Positions 31,547 through 39,351 of a stretch of 54,716 bases of DNA are shown here, piece after piece. Each line of letters starts with the position of its first letter. The stretch's first letter is position 1. This DNA comes from a virus: positions 1-54,716 of the IMG/VR virus record IMGVR_UViG_3300044712_002217; one strand, written 5' to 3'. The notes under the pieces were generated by a model, which worked only from the letters and a program-made list of their open reading frames with translations, was not told the origin of the DNA and ran no database searches. A program made the translations under genes and the position numbers.

Positions 31547-31754
31547 CGAACCCTTCTTTGTTATATTGAATTTGCATAGATCCTTCTGGGTTTATTACCT
31601 TGATAATCTCTGAACCCAGGTTACCTCCCTTACTTGGGTTCTTTGCTTCTCATGCCATTACTTTTATCTTCACCCATAGTATAAATACCCCAACCAGCAT
31701 TCCCATCATAAATATAATCAGATCACTAATAACCATTTTTGTTTCCTTCTTCAT
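31536..31754 (-). CDS. Small membrane protein interrupted by an in-frame UGA
   Basis: From the ATG at 31754 (AAGGA nine bases upstream) the frame gives a 34-aa peptide with one membrane segment (VISDLIIFMMGMLVGVFILW) ending at a TGA at 31650-31652. The same frame then continues without a stop for 37 credible residues (EAKNPSKGGNLGSEIIKVIN... to ...KEGFVKQ) and ends with TAG at 31536. Either the UGA is read through, or a point mutation truncated a 72-aa membrane protein, or a second peptide starts internally (CTG after AAGGGAGGT). It is the last gene of the leftward late region. Confidence 0.5.
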
Positions 31755-31766
31755 TGTATTTTATCC

Positions 31767-32744
31767 TTACCCCCCAATTGCTTTGAAGGTAACTTTACAT
31801 ATTTGATAAATTATGTTCACACACATACCTACAAATAATCCCGCTCCTATAAAATATACCAGCCCTTCCCAAAAACCTATATCAGTTCGAGTTATCTCTT
31901 TAAGCTTCTTTTCTATATCTTTCGGCATCTTAGCTTCTTCTACTTCTAGTTGTGTCTCTCCTCTTACACCCTCTATTGCTTTTATTAAGAACTCGTTTGC
32001 CTCACCTAGCTTTCCATTTTTCTTTAACTCTACTACATGATTTGCTATTTTCTTTTCTAATCTTCTGAATTCTATTGCTTCATCTATCTTCATTTCTTCC
32101 GTTAAGTCTCTTACTTTTTCATCTATCAACATTTGTAATTGACCCCGCAATGCATCGTATCTCATATCTTCTGTGTAATCTTTACTTGCTATCACGTCTT
32201 TTAAGTACTCAACTGCTTCAGTTATTTTGTCTCGATCCACCAACTGATCCAGCTTCCTTCCTACCTCACCATTAAACCTTAGATTGAGTTCACCGTACGC
32301 AATCGGCCCGTCTCCAAACACTTGATTATAGACTTCTATCATTTTCAAACCCCTTATCCTATTCTTTGTAAATGTTCCTTCACTTATTGTTTCCATCCTT
32401 CCTTTAGCTATCCTTTCGTATTTGCCTTTCGACTTTAACCATTTAATCCAACTACTCCATTCAGTAATTGCACACTCTATCCTATACTTTCGATCATCTA
32501 TTCCTAATCTTCGCATAAAATCCCTAACCTCTTCTTCAGGTAATGGCTTTCCATCGTCTTCGCTCCGTTCACCTCTGTCTTCAACCTCTACCTTTGCACA
32601 TTTTACCTCTATCCCTTTTTTATCCAGTACAACCTTGTCCCATATCTCTTTCATTCGCGCATTATAATGATCCAATGCGCTTTGCCCTTTCAATAACTTT
32701 ATTAATACTTTATCGCCATCATCAATCTTTTTCTCCATTACCAT
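31767..32744 (-). CDS. Helical protein with C-terminal membrane anchor
   Basis: A 325-aa charged, helix-rich protein. The N-terminus carries the shared motif KLLKGQSALDHYNARMK. The middle is Lys/Glu-rich helices (YLKDVIASKDYTEDM, DEAIEFRRLEKKIANHVVEL). Residues about 295-317 (FWEGLVYFIGAGLFVGMCVN) form a membrane segment. It is downstream of the large ejection-type gene and upstream of the UGA-split membrane peptide. It may be a membrane-docked partner in DNA entry or a lysis-timing protein. Not recognised. Confidence 0.7.
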   Translation of the reverse strand: MVMEKKIDDGDKVLIKLLKGQSALDHYNARMKEIWDKVVLDKKGIEVKCAKVEVEDRGERSEDDGKPLPEEEVRDFMRRLGIDDRKYRIECAITEWSSWIKWLKSKGKYERIAKGRMETISEGTFTKNRIRGLKMIEVYNQVFGDGPIAYGELNLRFNGEVGRKLDQLVDRDKITEAVEYLKDVIASKDYTEDMRYDALRGQLQMLIDEKVRDLTEEMKIDEAIEFRRLEKKIANHVVELKKNGKLGEANEFLIKAIEGVRGETQLEVEEAKMPKDIEKKLKEITRTDIGFWEGLVYFIGAGLFVGMCVNIIYQICKVTFKAIGG

Positions 32745-32761
32745 TTCCTTTCAATTTGAGT

Positions 32762-33100
32762 TCAGTTACTACCATAAGGTTCGATTTGAATTATAACCTT
32801 TGTCCCTTCATCTGTAAGTACTTTCACGATCATAAACATTGGGCATCTATCGATATCTAGTGGTTTGAATGTTAGCCATCTTTTATTTACTCCCATCTCT
32901 ATTATTGTATCCATTATGCTAGTATCTAGCTTTTCCCTCAATACCCTATACAGGTTGTCCTCGACATAGTCTTGGTTATAATCGGTTAGCCAACTCAACA
33001 TGTATCCTACTTTTGTTTCGTACTTTTCATACGCTTCTTCACCTCCTAGTAGGTATGACGCTAATTTACTTTGTACCGTCTCTTCTTCCATTTCTTTCAT
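32762..33100 (-). CDS. Small protein with the LLGGEEAYEKY motif
   Basis: A 112-aa protein starting MKEMEEETVQSKLASYLLGG. The motif SYLLGGEEAYEKYETKV matches KYLMGETNYKRYKDKV of the 37212 product and related segments elsewhere in the late region. The C-terminal half is a short beta-rich part (MFMIVKVLTDEGTKVIIQIE). Sits just downstream of the 915-aa ejection-type protein. Function unknown. Confidence 0.65.
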   Translation of the reverse strand: MKEMEEETVQSKLASYLLGGEEAYEKYETKVGYMLSWLTDYNQDYVEDNLYRVLREKLDTSIMDTIIEMGVNKRWLTFKPLDIDRCPMFMIVKVLTDEGTKVIIQIEPYGSN

Positions 33101-33113
33101 GTTTTACTCCTTT

Positions 33114-35861
33114 CTATTCATTGTCTTCTACTGTATGCATTACGCGCCCAATATTCTTTAGCATGTCTCTAATAGCCTTGGACTTTGTATGTGGCACAAT
33201 TTCATTAATGGCATCGATCATTTTTCTTTTTGTTTTAGCATTTTCATACATGACCATCCATTTTCCAACTTTTGCATTGGTTAATGCTCTATTCCCTGTA
33301 ATTTTAACCAGTATCGGTGCAACTGCCTTACCCATAGTTGAAATACTTCCAGTCTTAGCTCCAAGCATTAACCCCTTGAACGCATTGTAAAGTAAGGCTG
33401 CGTCTACGGATACCAACCCATGCTTAGACGATCCTGAGGTGTTTTCAAGCTTATGAACGTGTTGCATGTCTTCTACAACTTTACTCAGGTTGTCATAAAT
33501 AGGCAACTTGTCTCCATATATCGCGCGCTTCGATTCAATATCAAGTCCTTTGTATCGATTATGCCAAGTTAAAGGGTTGAACTCCTTTTTGTTATTATTT
33601 CCCATGATCCGATTGGTTGTTTCGATAAACCTTTGATGTTGCCCTTCATTCATACCATCCGTAATAAACCCAACCTTCCTTCCATCGCTGTTTCTTGCAC
33701 TATTGGTCAGTTGCCTTGTAAACTCTACAGGATCTTCAACGTCCCTCAATAGTTCATTGCGTTGCTTCCGTTCTGTTGTAAGGAAATCTACATAGTCCCG
33801 ATAGGTATCCCTGAAGTGTTGATAATCTCCTGGGCTTTTCATTTTCATTTGTTTTCCTACACTTGCCTCTACGTCTTCCCACATATGGCCATATAAGTTC
33901 CTTAGCTCTCCAAGATCGGCTGTTGTAAACCCTTTGCCTGTTGGGTATAGACTTCTTAGGTATTGCATTGCATCCTTCACATAAGGATATTCCATATTCA
34001 AATACGGTGCGATCAATGGATTATCTACGAGTGATTCTCCCCCTATTTTCTTTCGTATTATTTCAAGCAACAATGGGTCGTCTACGATATGACTATTGCC
34101 GCTAGCTCCCTTTATCGAAATAGGTTCTTGATTTTTTTTAAGGATCTCTCCCAAATCCTTTTTTTCCTTTGGAGATAAAAAGTCTGCCTTTTGTTTACCT
34201 TTTACAATTTTTTCGACATTGTTTCTCACTTCTTCTGCCACAATTAAGTTCAAGAACTTTCCTGCGGGCGTATCCATTCTTAACTTAATGTGTCCTGGCC
34301 TTGCCGTTACGTCTTCAAAAAAGTCTTTTATGAACTCTTTTGTTTTAACTAATGGCACGATTTGATCGGTATGTTCTTTAACTGACTTTTTAGTCCTTTT
34401 AAAGTCTTTGTCGATCTGTTCTTGTAGTTTCTTAGTGTTATGTTCATAGGCTGCTATTGCTTCATTACCGTGAGTTGAGGCATTGAACTCTTCCGCGTGA
34501 AGTGGTGTTATTTTTTCAGAGACAGTTTGAAGTTGTTTGTCTAGCTTGTCCCTAACGTCACCACCAAATATACTATGCTCGGCTTGCTTCCCTAAAATCT
34601 TGATCCCTTTGTTCTCTGTAAGGTTGACGGGATACACAGGAACGCCTGCTTCTTCGTACAGCTTTTGCTTTTTTCCTGCCTCTGATAAATGTTCTGGGGT
34701 TTCGTTATGTAACCCTCCCTCTTCAAACATTTCTTTGGTCTGCCCAGCATCTTTCAAAGCATCTCCTTCTTTTATGCTGTTCTTAAATTTCCTGGCTGCT
34801 GCGCTATAGTTTGATAACCCCCTAGCTACTTTCCCGCCTCCCAAAGATCCAAGCGCACTTAACACAACTGAAGCAGCTGGGCTGCTAACCCCTGAAGCTA
34901 TCGGCAGAATTGTTCCCCCAATGTTCGAACCAAGATCAACTGGATTTCGAATATCAGATCCTGCTTTTAAGAAGTCGCCAGTCTTATCAATTACCTTACC
35001 TACTTTCTCTCCAGCTTTCCCAAGCTTAGATACATTCTGCGCACCCTTTTTCAATAACGTTCCTGTCCCTCCATATAAAGCCATTTCTGGAATTACAGAT
35101 ACCAAAGCATTTGCCTTGTTTGCAAACTTACTTTCTGGAGGTTCGAGTCCAATGCTTTTCAAACTATCTTCAGCAAACTTGTGAACTTTTCCATATAAGT
35201 TAGAGTTAGCTCCTTCATAGTCTCCCTTCTTAATACTTTGTCTCCCTGTTATATCATGTTCTTCTGGTGCGCCCGCATGACCCATGTTGATCATGGTGCT
35301 ACCAATCGCAGATCCAACGTCCACCAATCCAGGGAGTGCAGATACAACCTCAGCTCCTAGTTGTCCTGCTCTATCTAGTGGATGCTTTACTGTTTCAGTT
35401 GCATAATCCCCTACGTTTTCTAAGAATCCCTTTCGATCTGAGGCGTTGTATTTGATCTCTTCTAATTTTTGTTTGGTTTCTTCTGCTTCAAGTTGTTTCC
35501 TTTGACTAATCTCGTCCATCTTACTTTGAAGTAATTGCTCCGCCTGTACTAATGGTATATTTTTTTTCTGTGCAATCAGTTGTGCGTTATTTAAAAAATT
35601 TGTTTCGATTTTATTGTAGTCAGGTATTCCATATGGATTCTTAGGCATCTGTTCAACCTGTTCATTTTCAATTGGTTCATTCCCTATACCCTCCATCGGA
35701 TTCTTTCGCATCGCCTCATCCTGATATTCGTTTGTTGGTTCAGCCTCTAAACCACTCATCCTATTAATTTTTCGTTTGAGCATGTTAAGGGCTGCTGCTT
35801 CATCTATGCCCTTATATTGAGCGATAAGTTTAGAGCTTTTCTGCAATTGGTTTTTATCCAT
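33114..35861 (-). CDS. Large internal virion (ejection/pilot-type) protein
   Basis: A 915-aa protein. The N-terminus has two similar helical segments (KLIAQYKGIDEAAALNMLK and QLIAQKKNIPLVQAEQLLQ). At about 155-350 there are Gly/Ala/Ser-rich hydrophobic stretches (VVSALPGLVDVGSAIGSTM; ILPIASGVSSPAASVVLSAL) able to insert into membranes. A long charged helical region follows. This architecture is typical of podovirus ejection proteins (P22 gp16/gp20, T7 gp16) that leave the head and cross the envelope. No lytic transglycosylase motif is seen. AAAGGAAT precedes the ATG. The 233-base leader (35862-36094) contains two hairpins. Confidence 0.7.
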   Translation of the reverse strand: MDKNQLQKSSKLIAQYKGIDEAAALNMLKRKINRMSGLEAEPTNEYQDEAMRKNPMEGIGNEPIENEQVEQMPKNPYGIPDYNKIETNFLNNAQLIAQKKNIPLVQAEQLLQSKMDEISQRKQLEAEETKQKLEEIKYNASDRKGFLENVGDYATETVKHPLDRAGQLGAEVVSALPGLVDVGSAIGSTMINMGHAGAPEEHDITGRQSIKKGDYEGANSNLYGKVHKFAEDSLKSIGLEPPESKFANKANALVSVIPEMALYGGTGTLLKKGAQNVSKLGKAGEKVGKVIDKTGDFLKAGSDIRNPVDLGSNIGGTILPIASGVSSPAASVVLSALGSLGGGKVARGLSNYSAAARKFKNSIKEGDALKDAGQTKEMFEEGGLHNETPEHLSEAGKKQKLYEEAGVPVYPVNLTENKGIKILGKQAEHSIFGGDVRDKLDKQLQTVSEKITPLHAEEFNASTHGNEAIAAYEHNTKKLQEQIDKDFKRTKKSVKEHTDQIVPLVKTKEFIKDFFEDVTARPGHIKLRMDTPAGKFLNLIVAEEVRNNVEKIVKGKQKADFLSPKEKKDLGEILKKNQEPISIKGASGNSHIVDDPLLLEIIRKKIGGESLVDNPLIAPYLNMEYPYVKDAMQYLRSLYPTGKGFTTADLGELRNLYGHMWEDVEASVGKQMKMKSPGDYQHFRDTYRDYVDFLTTERKQRNELLRDVEDPVEFTRQLTNSARNSDGRKVGFITDGMNEGQHQRFIETTNRIMGNNNKKEFNPLTWHNRYKGLDIESKRAIYGDKLPIYDNLSKVVEDMQHVHKLENTSGSSKHGLVSVDAALLYNAFKGLMLGAKTGSISTMGKAVAPILVKITGNRALTNAKVGKWMVMYENAKTKRKMIDAINEIVPHTKSKAIRDMLKNIGRVMHTVEDNE

Positions 35862-36067
35862 TTCTTATTCCTTTTTTATGTATGGTCTATTGTAGAAGAA
35901 TGGTGGGTAAAAATGAACTACTATTGATAGGGTAGGAATGGATTAAACCATATAAGATTTCGCGACTCGTTCTAATAAAGCTATTGACTGGATTTGTTTT
36001 AATGTATATATTTTATCTTGAGGGGCGCCCTTGAAGCAAACCCCTCATCTATGTTTAATAATTGTCT

Positions 36068-36103
36068 AATACCTAACCTTATCTCGCAATTCGGTTAGGT
36101 ATT
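36068..36103. terminator. 11-bp hairpin at the end of the small-gene nest
   Basis: AATACCTAACC (36068-36078) pairs with GGTTAGGTATT (36093-36103). On the + strand it is followed by TTTTC, on the - strand by AGACAATT. The stop codon of the 36095 gene lies in the stem. With a second GAGGGG/CCCCTC hairpin near 36021-36047 it occupies the leader of the 33114 gene and may attenuate leftward transcription. Confidence 0.6.
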
Positions 36104-36331
36104 TTTCTTTAAATCGCATATCAAATCTAATTTTTTGTTTATTTTATGACAGTTGTCTATCACTTCATCAATTTCTTCATTTATTCTTTCTAGATCTTTT
36201 ATATCTTCTTTTAGATTTTCGATCCTTTTGTTCAAACTTCTTCCCATCACACTACAAATTACACTCACTGTAATTGTGCTTATCGCAAAGGATGTAGCAA
36301 ACGCTACCATAGCAGCTTCTATATTAACCAT
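36095..36331 (-). CDS. Small single-span membrane protein with coiled coil
   Basis: A 78-aa protein from the ATG at 36331, eight bases after GGGAG (a GTG at 36337 is the alternative). Membrane segment at about 5-27 (AAMVAFATSFAISTITVSVI), then a charged coiled coil (LNKRIENLKEDIKDLERINE) with two Cys near the end. It is one of four adjacent short membrane genes. Size and topology would allow a holin- or pinholin-like role, but no family is recognised. Confidence 0.7.
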   Translation of the reverse strand: MVNIEAAMVAFATSFAISTITVSVICSVMGRSLNKRIENLKEDIKDLERINEEIDEVIDNCHKINKKLDLICDLKKNT

Positions 36332-36333
36332 TA

Positions 36334-36576
36334 TCACATCTCCCTTCCTTCTAGGTCTTTAACACGGTCTCTGATATCTTCTGTTTTGTCTTGGTTTTTG
36401 AGACTTTCTGTTTTAAGCTCCCTTAAGATCTTCCTCATTCTATATTCCATATAGCTTAACAATCCATATGTTGTGACAACTACAAGTAAAAGTAAAAATG
36501 CATAATAAACATACTCTGATTCGCATAATTTTGATATTTCTGCCCTATATGCTTCAATAATTGATTTCAAATCCAT
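36334..36576 (-). CDS. Small single-span membrane protein with coiled coil
   Basis: An 80-aa protein: N-terminal amphipathic helix (LKSIIEAYRAEISKL), membrane segment at about 22-43 (YVYYAFLLLLVVVTTYGLL), then a charged coiled coil (MRKILRELKTESLKNQDKTE). It has the same overall plan as the 36095 product, whose reading it overlaps by a few bases at the GTG. The two might interact through their coiled coils. Confidence 0.7.
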   Translation of the reverse strand: MDLKSIIEAYRAEISKLCESEYVYYAFLLLLVVVTTYGLLSYMEYRMRKILRELKTESLKNQDKTEDIRDRVKDLEGREM

Positions 36577-36580
36577 TTTT

Positions 36581-37042
36581 CTACCTTAAAAACACAAAAT
36601 AAACAATTTCAAGAACCAGCATTACTATAATGATTCTTGTGGTTATCAGCTTTCTGTTTAGGCTTTCGATCTTTTTAATCATTCTTTCTCCCTTTTTTAT
36701 TACTGAGTCAATTTCTAAAGATTTAGCTAAAACAGTCTCTTTTGCCTCCGCTATCTCTGAAACATTAACGTTTTTCCAATCTCTTTCCTTTGCATCGTCT
36801 TCAAAGATTGCCATCCCCAATGCAGTCCTAAACGTTATCAACGTTTTAATGTCTTCCAAATCATTGATATCTTCTGCAATCTTTCTTCCAGTAACCTGTA
36901 ATATTAAGTCATCTACTGCATCATTAAAGGCCTTATATATAAATGGTATTTTACCCTTTTCACCTTTATGAAACCTTACGCAAAGATCCAGAACTTTTTG
37001 ATTGTATTTTTTATCTAATATGGCTGCTTCTAATTCCGTCAT
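36581..37042 (-). CDS. IYKxF-family helical protein with C-terminal membrane anchor
   Basis: A 153-aa protein. The core has the family marks FIYKAFNDAVDDLI, RTALGMAIFEDDAKERDW and NVSEIAEAKE, paralogous to the 37212 and 37851 products (SPIYK.F, FESK.W.D). Unlike them it adds a coiled coil and a C-terminal membrane segment (TTRIIIVMLVLEIVYFVFL). It overlaps the 37011 gene by 32 bases. It could tether the soluble paralogues to the membrane. Confidence 0.7.
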   Translation of the reverse strand: MTELEAAILDKKYNQKVLDLCVRFHKGEKGKIPFIYKAFNDAVDDLILQVTGRKIAEDINDLEDIKTLITFRTALGMAIFEDDAKERDWKNVNVSEIAEAKETVLAKSLEIDSVIKKGERMIKKIESLNRKLITTRIIIVMLVLEIVYFVFLR

Positions 37043-37199
37043 CCGAACCTCCTTTTTCGTGTGCCAATACCTTATATATCTTTTCTAGTGTTTCTTCAAT
37101 TTTATGGAATCTATTCATTGTCAGTATTTGTCCGGAAATTGCCTGTATAGCCCACGCTGTAATTCCTATTAACAACATTACCTTTTCTCGTTGTTCCAT
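37011..37199 (-). CDS. Small single-span membrane protein, 62 aa
   Basis: Starts MEQREKVMLLIGITAWAIQA, with one membrane segment (about 8-26) and a short helical tail (FHKIEETLEKIYKVLAHEK). It overlaps the next gene and follows the 37212 gene closely. Same design as the other small membrane proteins in the nest. Unrecognised. Confidence 0.68.
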   Translation of the reverse strand: MEQREKVMLLIGITAWAIQAISGQILTMNRFHKIEETLEKIYKVLAHEKGGSDDGIRSSHIR

Positions 37200-37211
37200 C
37201 TTACCCCTCCT

Positions 37212-37838
37212 TTAATGAATTGTCGTTTTTGTATACGTCAATCCTTGTTCCGCAATGTTTATATATTCTTTTAATACCCTTCCAACCGCTTTATTTATGT
37301 CCGTTGTGTTCACGTCTGCCCAGTTTTTACTTTCAAAGTCTTCGTCTAAGTGAAACTTTTCAAATATCGCCATGGTTAATGCAATACGGTTGTTGAATAC
37401 AAATATCATTTCTTTTGGACTAAACTTGCTTTCATCAAAATCTTTTTTGAGTAATGTTTTTATAATAAGCTTGATCGAGGTATTAAATTTCTTGAATATC
37501 TTATAGATTGGGCTTGTTTCTTTAGCATCCAAAGCTTTGCCAAAAAGTTCAAACATTCGTTCAACGGCTTTCTTGTACCACTGCATTCCCATTGGATCAC
37601 CCACGTAAGTCTTCTGAATTTTCTCTTCTATATGACTTATTTCATTCATGAGCTCTTCGTAAAAGCTTTCTTCCATGCACCCTGCCAATCCTATAGTAAG
37701 GTCCTCAAGTCTTAATATTTTGTTTTTATCGTTTGAAAGCACCTTATCCTTATACCTTTTATAATTGGTCTCACCCATAAGGTATTTCAATTTATATTCA
37801 ACTTCTAGCGTGCTAACTTCATCTAAACCATTTTCCAT
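37212..37838 (-). CDS. IYKxF-family helical protein, 208 aa
   Basis: N-terminal motif KYLMGETNYKRYKDKVL, a middle GCMEESFYEELMNEISHIEE and the family core SPIYKIFKKFNTSIKLII, then FVFNNRIALTMAIFEKF, DFESKNWADV and the ending TKTTIH. The 37851 product ends the same way (PGTTIH) and shares every block, so the two are tandem duplicates. Soluble, helical. Function unknown; the position in the late region implies late expression. Confidence 0.72.
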   Translation of the reverse strand: MENGLDEVSTLEVEYKLKYLMGETNYKRYKDKVLSNDKNKILRLEDLTIGLAGCMEESFYEELMNEISHIEEKIQKTYVGDPMGMQWYKKAVERMFELFGKALDAKETSPIYKIFKKFNTSIKLIIKTLLKKDFDESKFSPKEMIFVFNNRIALTMAIFEKFHLDEDFESKNWADVNTTDINKAVGRVLKEYINIAEQGLTYTKTTIH

Positions 37839-37850
37839 TTATTCACTTCC

Positions 37851-38378
37851 TTAATGAATTGTTGTCCCAGGGTATGCACCAATAATCCAGCCAAGCTCGG
37901 CATATTCTTTCAGCATTCGATTTACAACACTTTTTACGTCTTCTGGCGTGATATCGTCCCACGTTTTGCTTTCAAAGTCCCCATCGTTTTTTTTACCTTC
38001 CAAGATTCCAATGCATAACGTTATACTTACCCCAAAAATAAACGCACGCTCCTTTGGATTTGGATTTTCTTTATTGACACTATTTTTACTTATCATATCT
38101 ACAATTAATTCTACCCCCGACTTAAACTCTTTGAAAGTTTTATAGATTGGGCTAGATTCTTCGGCATCAATCCCCAATACAAAAAGATCAAACCCCATAT
38201 GAACGCTTTTCTTATATAGCCTAACCCTTACATGATCTTCGGGATATTCGCCGATAAGATCTTTTTCAAGTCTGTTCATTTCTTTCATGAACTCGTTGAA
38301 ATAGTCTCCACCCATATGTTCTTTTAGTCCGTCTACCAATTCATCAGGGGTTAATAGGTTGTTTTCATCTTTGGTCAT
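37851..38378 (-). CDS. IYKxF-family helical protein, 175 aa
   Basis: Starts MTKDENNLLTPDELVDGL, with KEHMGGDYFNEFMKEMN, SPIYKTFKEFKSGVELIV, FIFGVSITLCIGILEGKK, DFESKTWDDI and the ending PGTTIH. Paralogue of 37212. Its first residues (TKDENNLL) are matched by the 38538 product (TKEENTLF), which supports the unusual start proposed there. It overlaps the upstream gene by 14 bases. Confidence 0.72.
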   Translation of the reverse strand: MTKDENNLLTPDELVDGLKEHMGGDYFNEFMKEMNRLEKDLIGEYPEDHVRVRLYKKSVHMGFDLFVLGIDAEESSPIYKTFKEFKSGVELIVDMISKNSVNKENPNPKERAFIFGVSITLCIGILEGKKNDGDFESKTWDDITPEDVKSVVNRMLKEYAELGWIIGAYPGTTIH

Positions 38379-38541
38379 CTTTAGCTTTGCTTTCTTCTAC
38401 AATTCTGTTGATTTTAGACTCATAAAGAGCTTTTTTAAATGATATCATAGCTTTCTTTAACATTTCATATCCCTCCCATCCTTCAAAATATTTTAAATCT
38501 TGCGCTAGTCCACCTAATATTTTTTCCTCTTCTTGAGTCAT
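38365..38541 (-). CDS. Tiny helical protein, 58 aa
   Basis: From the ATG at 38541 (AGGAAACAGA immediately upstream): MTQEEEKILGGLAQDLKYFE then GWEGYEMLKKAMISFKKAL and a charged end. LKYFE..E....LK.A is shared with the 38767 product (LKHFEDSESIHRLKYAK) and loosely with 38538 (GLADILKYPKTKD). ATGA overlap with the gene upstream. Missed by ordinary length filters. Confidence 0.65.
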   Translation of the reverse strand: MTQEEEKILGGLAQDLKYFEGWEGYEMLKKAMISFKKALYESKINRIVEESKAKDDQR

Positions 38542-38774
38542 TCTGTTTCCTGTTGTCTTTCTGTCTCTCGTTCAAATTCTGGCTCACCCTCTTCTTTAAC
38601 CCAGTACTTTTCTACCAATTCTTTGATTAACCTGTCAGAATCTTTGGTTTTAGGATATTTTAATATATCTGCAAGTCCATTTATTACTTGCATGGTGTTT
38701 TCTCCAAAATACTCTGTTAATTGACGGTTAACTTCTTCATCGTTTAAAAATAACGTGTTTTCTTCTTTAGTTAT
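38538..38774 (-). CDS. Tiny helical protein with a probable AUA start codon
   Basis: The frame is open from ATA at 38774-38772 to TGA at 38538 (78 aa). Its initiation region GAGGAAACAGC-ATA-ACT-AAA-GAA-GAA is almost a copy of that of the next gene, CAGGAAACAGA-ATG-ACT-CAA-GAA-GAG. A stop lies five codons upstream and no ATG, GTG or TTG occurs before codon 28, so an ordinary start would lose the conserved N-terminus (TKEENTLFLNDEEV, compare TKDENNLLTPDELV of 37851). Either AUA initiates weakly or the gene was silenced by a G-to-A change. It overlaps the 38767 gene by eight bases. Confidence 0.55.
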   Translation of the reverse strand: MTKEENTLFLNDEEVNRQLTEYFGENTMQVINGLADILKYPKTKDSDRLIKELVEKYWVKEEGEPEFERETERQQETE

Positions 38775-38931
38775 GCTGTTTCCTCTTTAGCTCTATCTTT
38801 TCTAATTCTTGAACCTCTTTTAGAAATTTATCAAATTCTTTCTCTTTTTGGTATAATATCTTTGCATACTTTAAGCGATGAATGCTTTCACTATCCTCAA
38901 AATGTTTCAAGTTTGCTTCATCCTTATTCAT
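38767..38931 (-). CDS. Tiny helical protein, 54 aa
   Basis: MNKDEANLKHFEDSESIHRL onward, ending in a coiled-coil-like basic tail (LEKIELKRKQHN). GGAAGAAACAAC precedes the ATG, which overlaps the stop of the 38928 gene. Together with 38538 and 38365 it forms three chained very small genes in a stretch that looks empty at usual ORF cut-offs. Confidence 0.65.
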   Translation of the reverse strand: MNKDEANLKHFEDSESIHRLKYAKILYQKEKEFDKFLKEVQELEKIELKRKQHN

Positions 38932-39335
38932 GTTGTTTCTTCCTTTTTAAATGCACTTTTCATCAATATCATTAATTGTATGTGAGCCGCATCCCTAATA
39001 TTTTCCCTTGTTATTTCTTCCCAATCTTTGAAGTCGGTCATTTCGCAGAGGTTTCTTGTTAACCACATCATAACCCCCATTGTTGCGCCGATCTCATGAA
39101 TGTTTTTAAACTCTTCAGAGTCAATAGCTATTGACAAATCATCTTTTATAATCTCCCTCAATAATTTGTTAATCGTATCTTTTTTAATAGCTTCTGTTAT
39201 TATCTTTGCATATTTTTCTAATGCTCTAAAGATCTCATAGATCTTACTTTCTTCACCACCTTCATAAGCGCGGCGTATAATCTGTCGCACCAAATCCAAA
39301 TAAAAGTCTTCATTCTTAATATCCTTTTCAGTCAT
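38928..39335 (-). CDS. IYxxF-family helical protein, 135 aa
   Basis: Contains SKIYEIFRALEKYAKIITEA, then GATMGVMMWLTRNLCEMTDF and KDWEEITRENIRDAAHIQL, aligning with the SPIYK.F, TLCIGILE and W.DI...DI blocks of 37851 and 37212. It is the first gene of the small-gene nest and follows the 39352 virion gene by 16 bases. Soluble; function unknown. Confidence 0.7.
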   Translation of the reverse strand: MTEKDIKNEDFYLDLVRQIIRRAYEGGEESKIYEIFRALEKYAKIITEAIKKDTINKLLREIIKDDLSIAIDSEEFKNIHEIGATMGVMMWLTRNLCEMTDFKDWEEITRENIRDAAHIQLMILMKSAFKKEETT

Positions 39336-39351
39336 TGAACGCTCCGCTTTT

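Noticed and set aside
31536-31754. Genome-wide recoding of UGA as tryptophan
   Set aside because: Many genes end in TGA overlapping the next ATG (for example at 11709, 13280, 38538), so UGA must be a working stop in general.
32422-32860. Overlapping Ser/Pro/Leu-rich frames on the + strand opposite the 31767-32744 gene
   Set aside because: Composition is that of an antisense shadow of a Glu/Lys-rich gene; no start signals.
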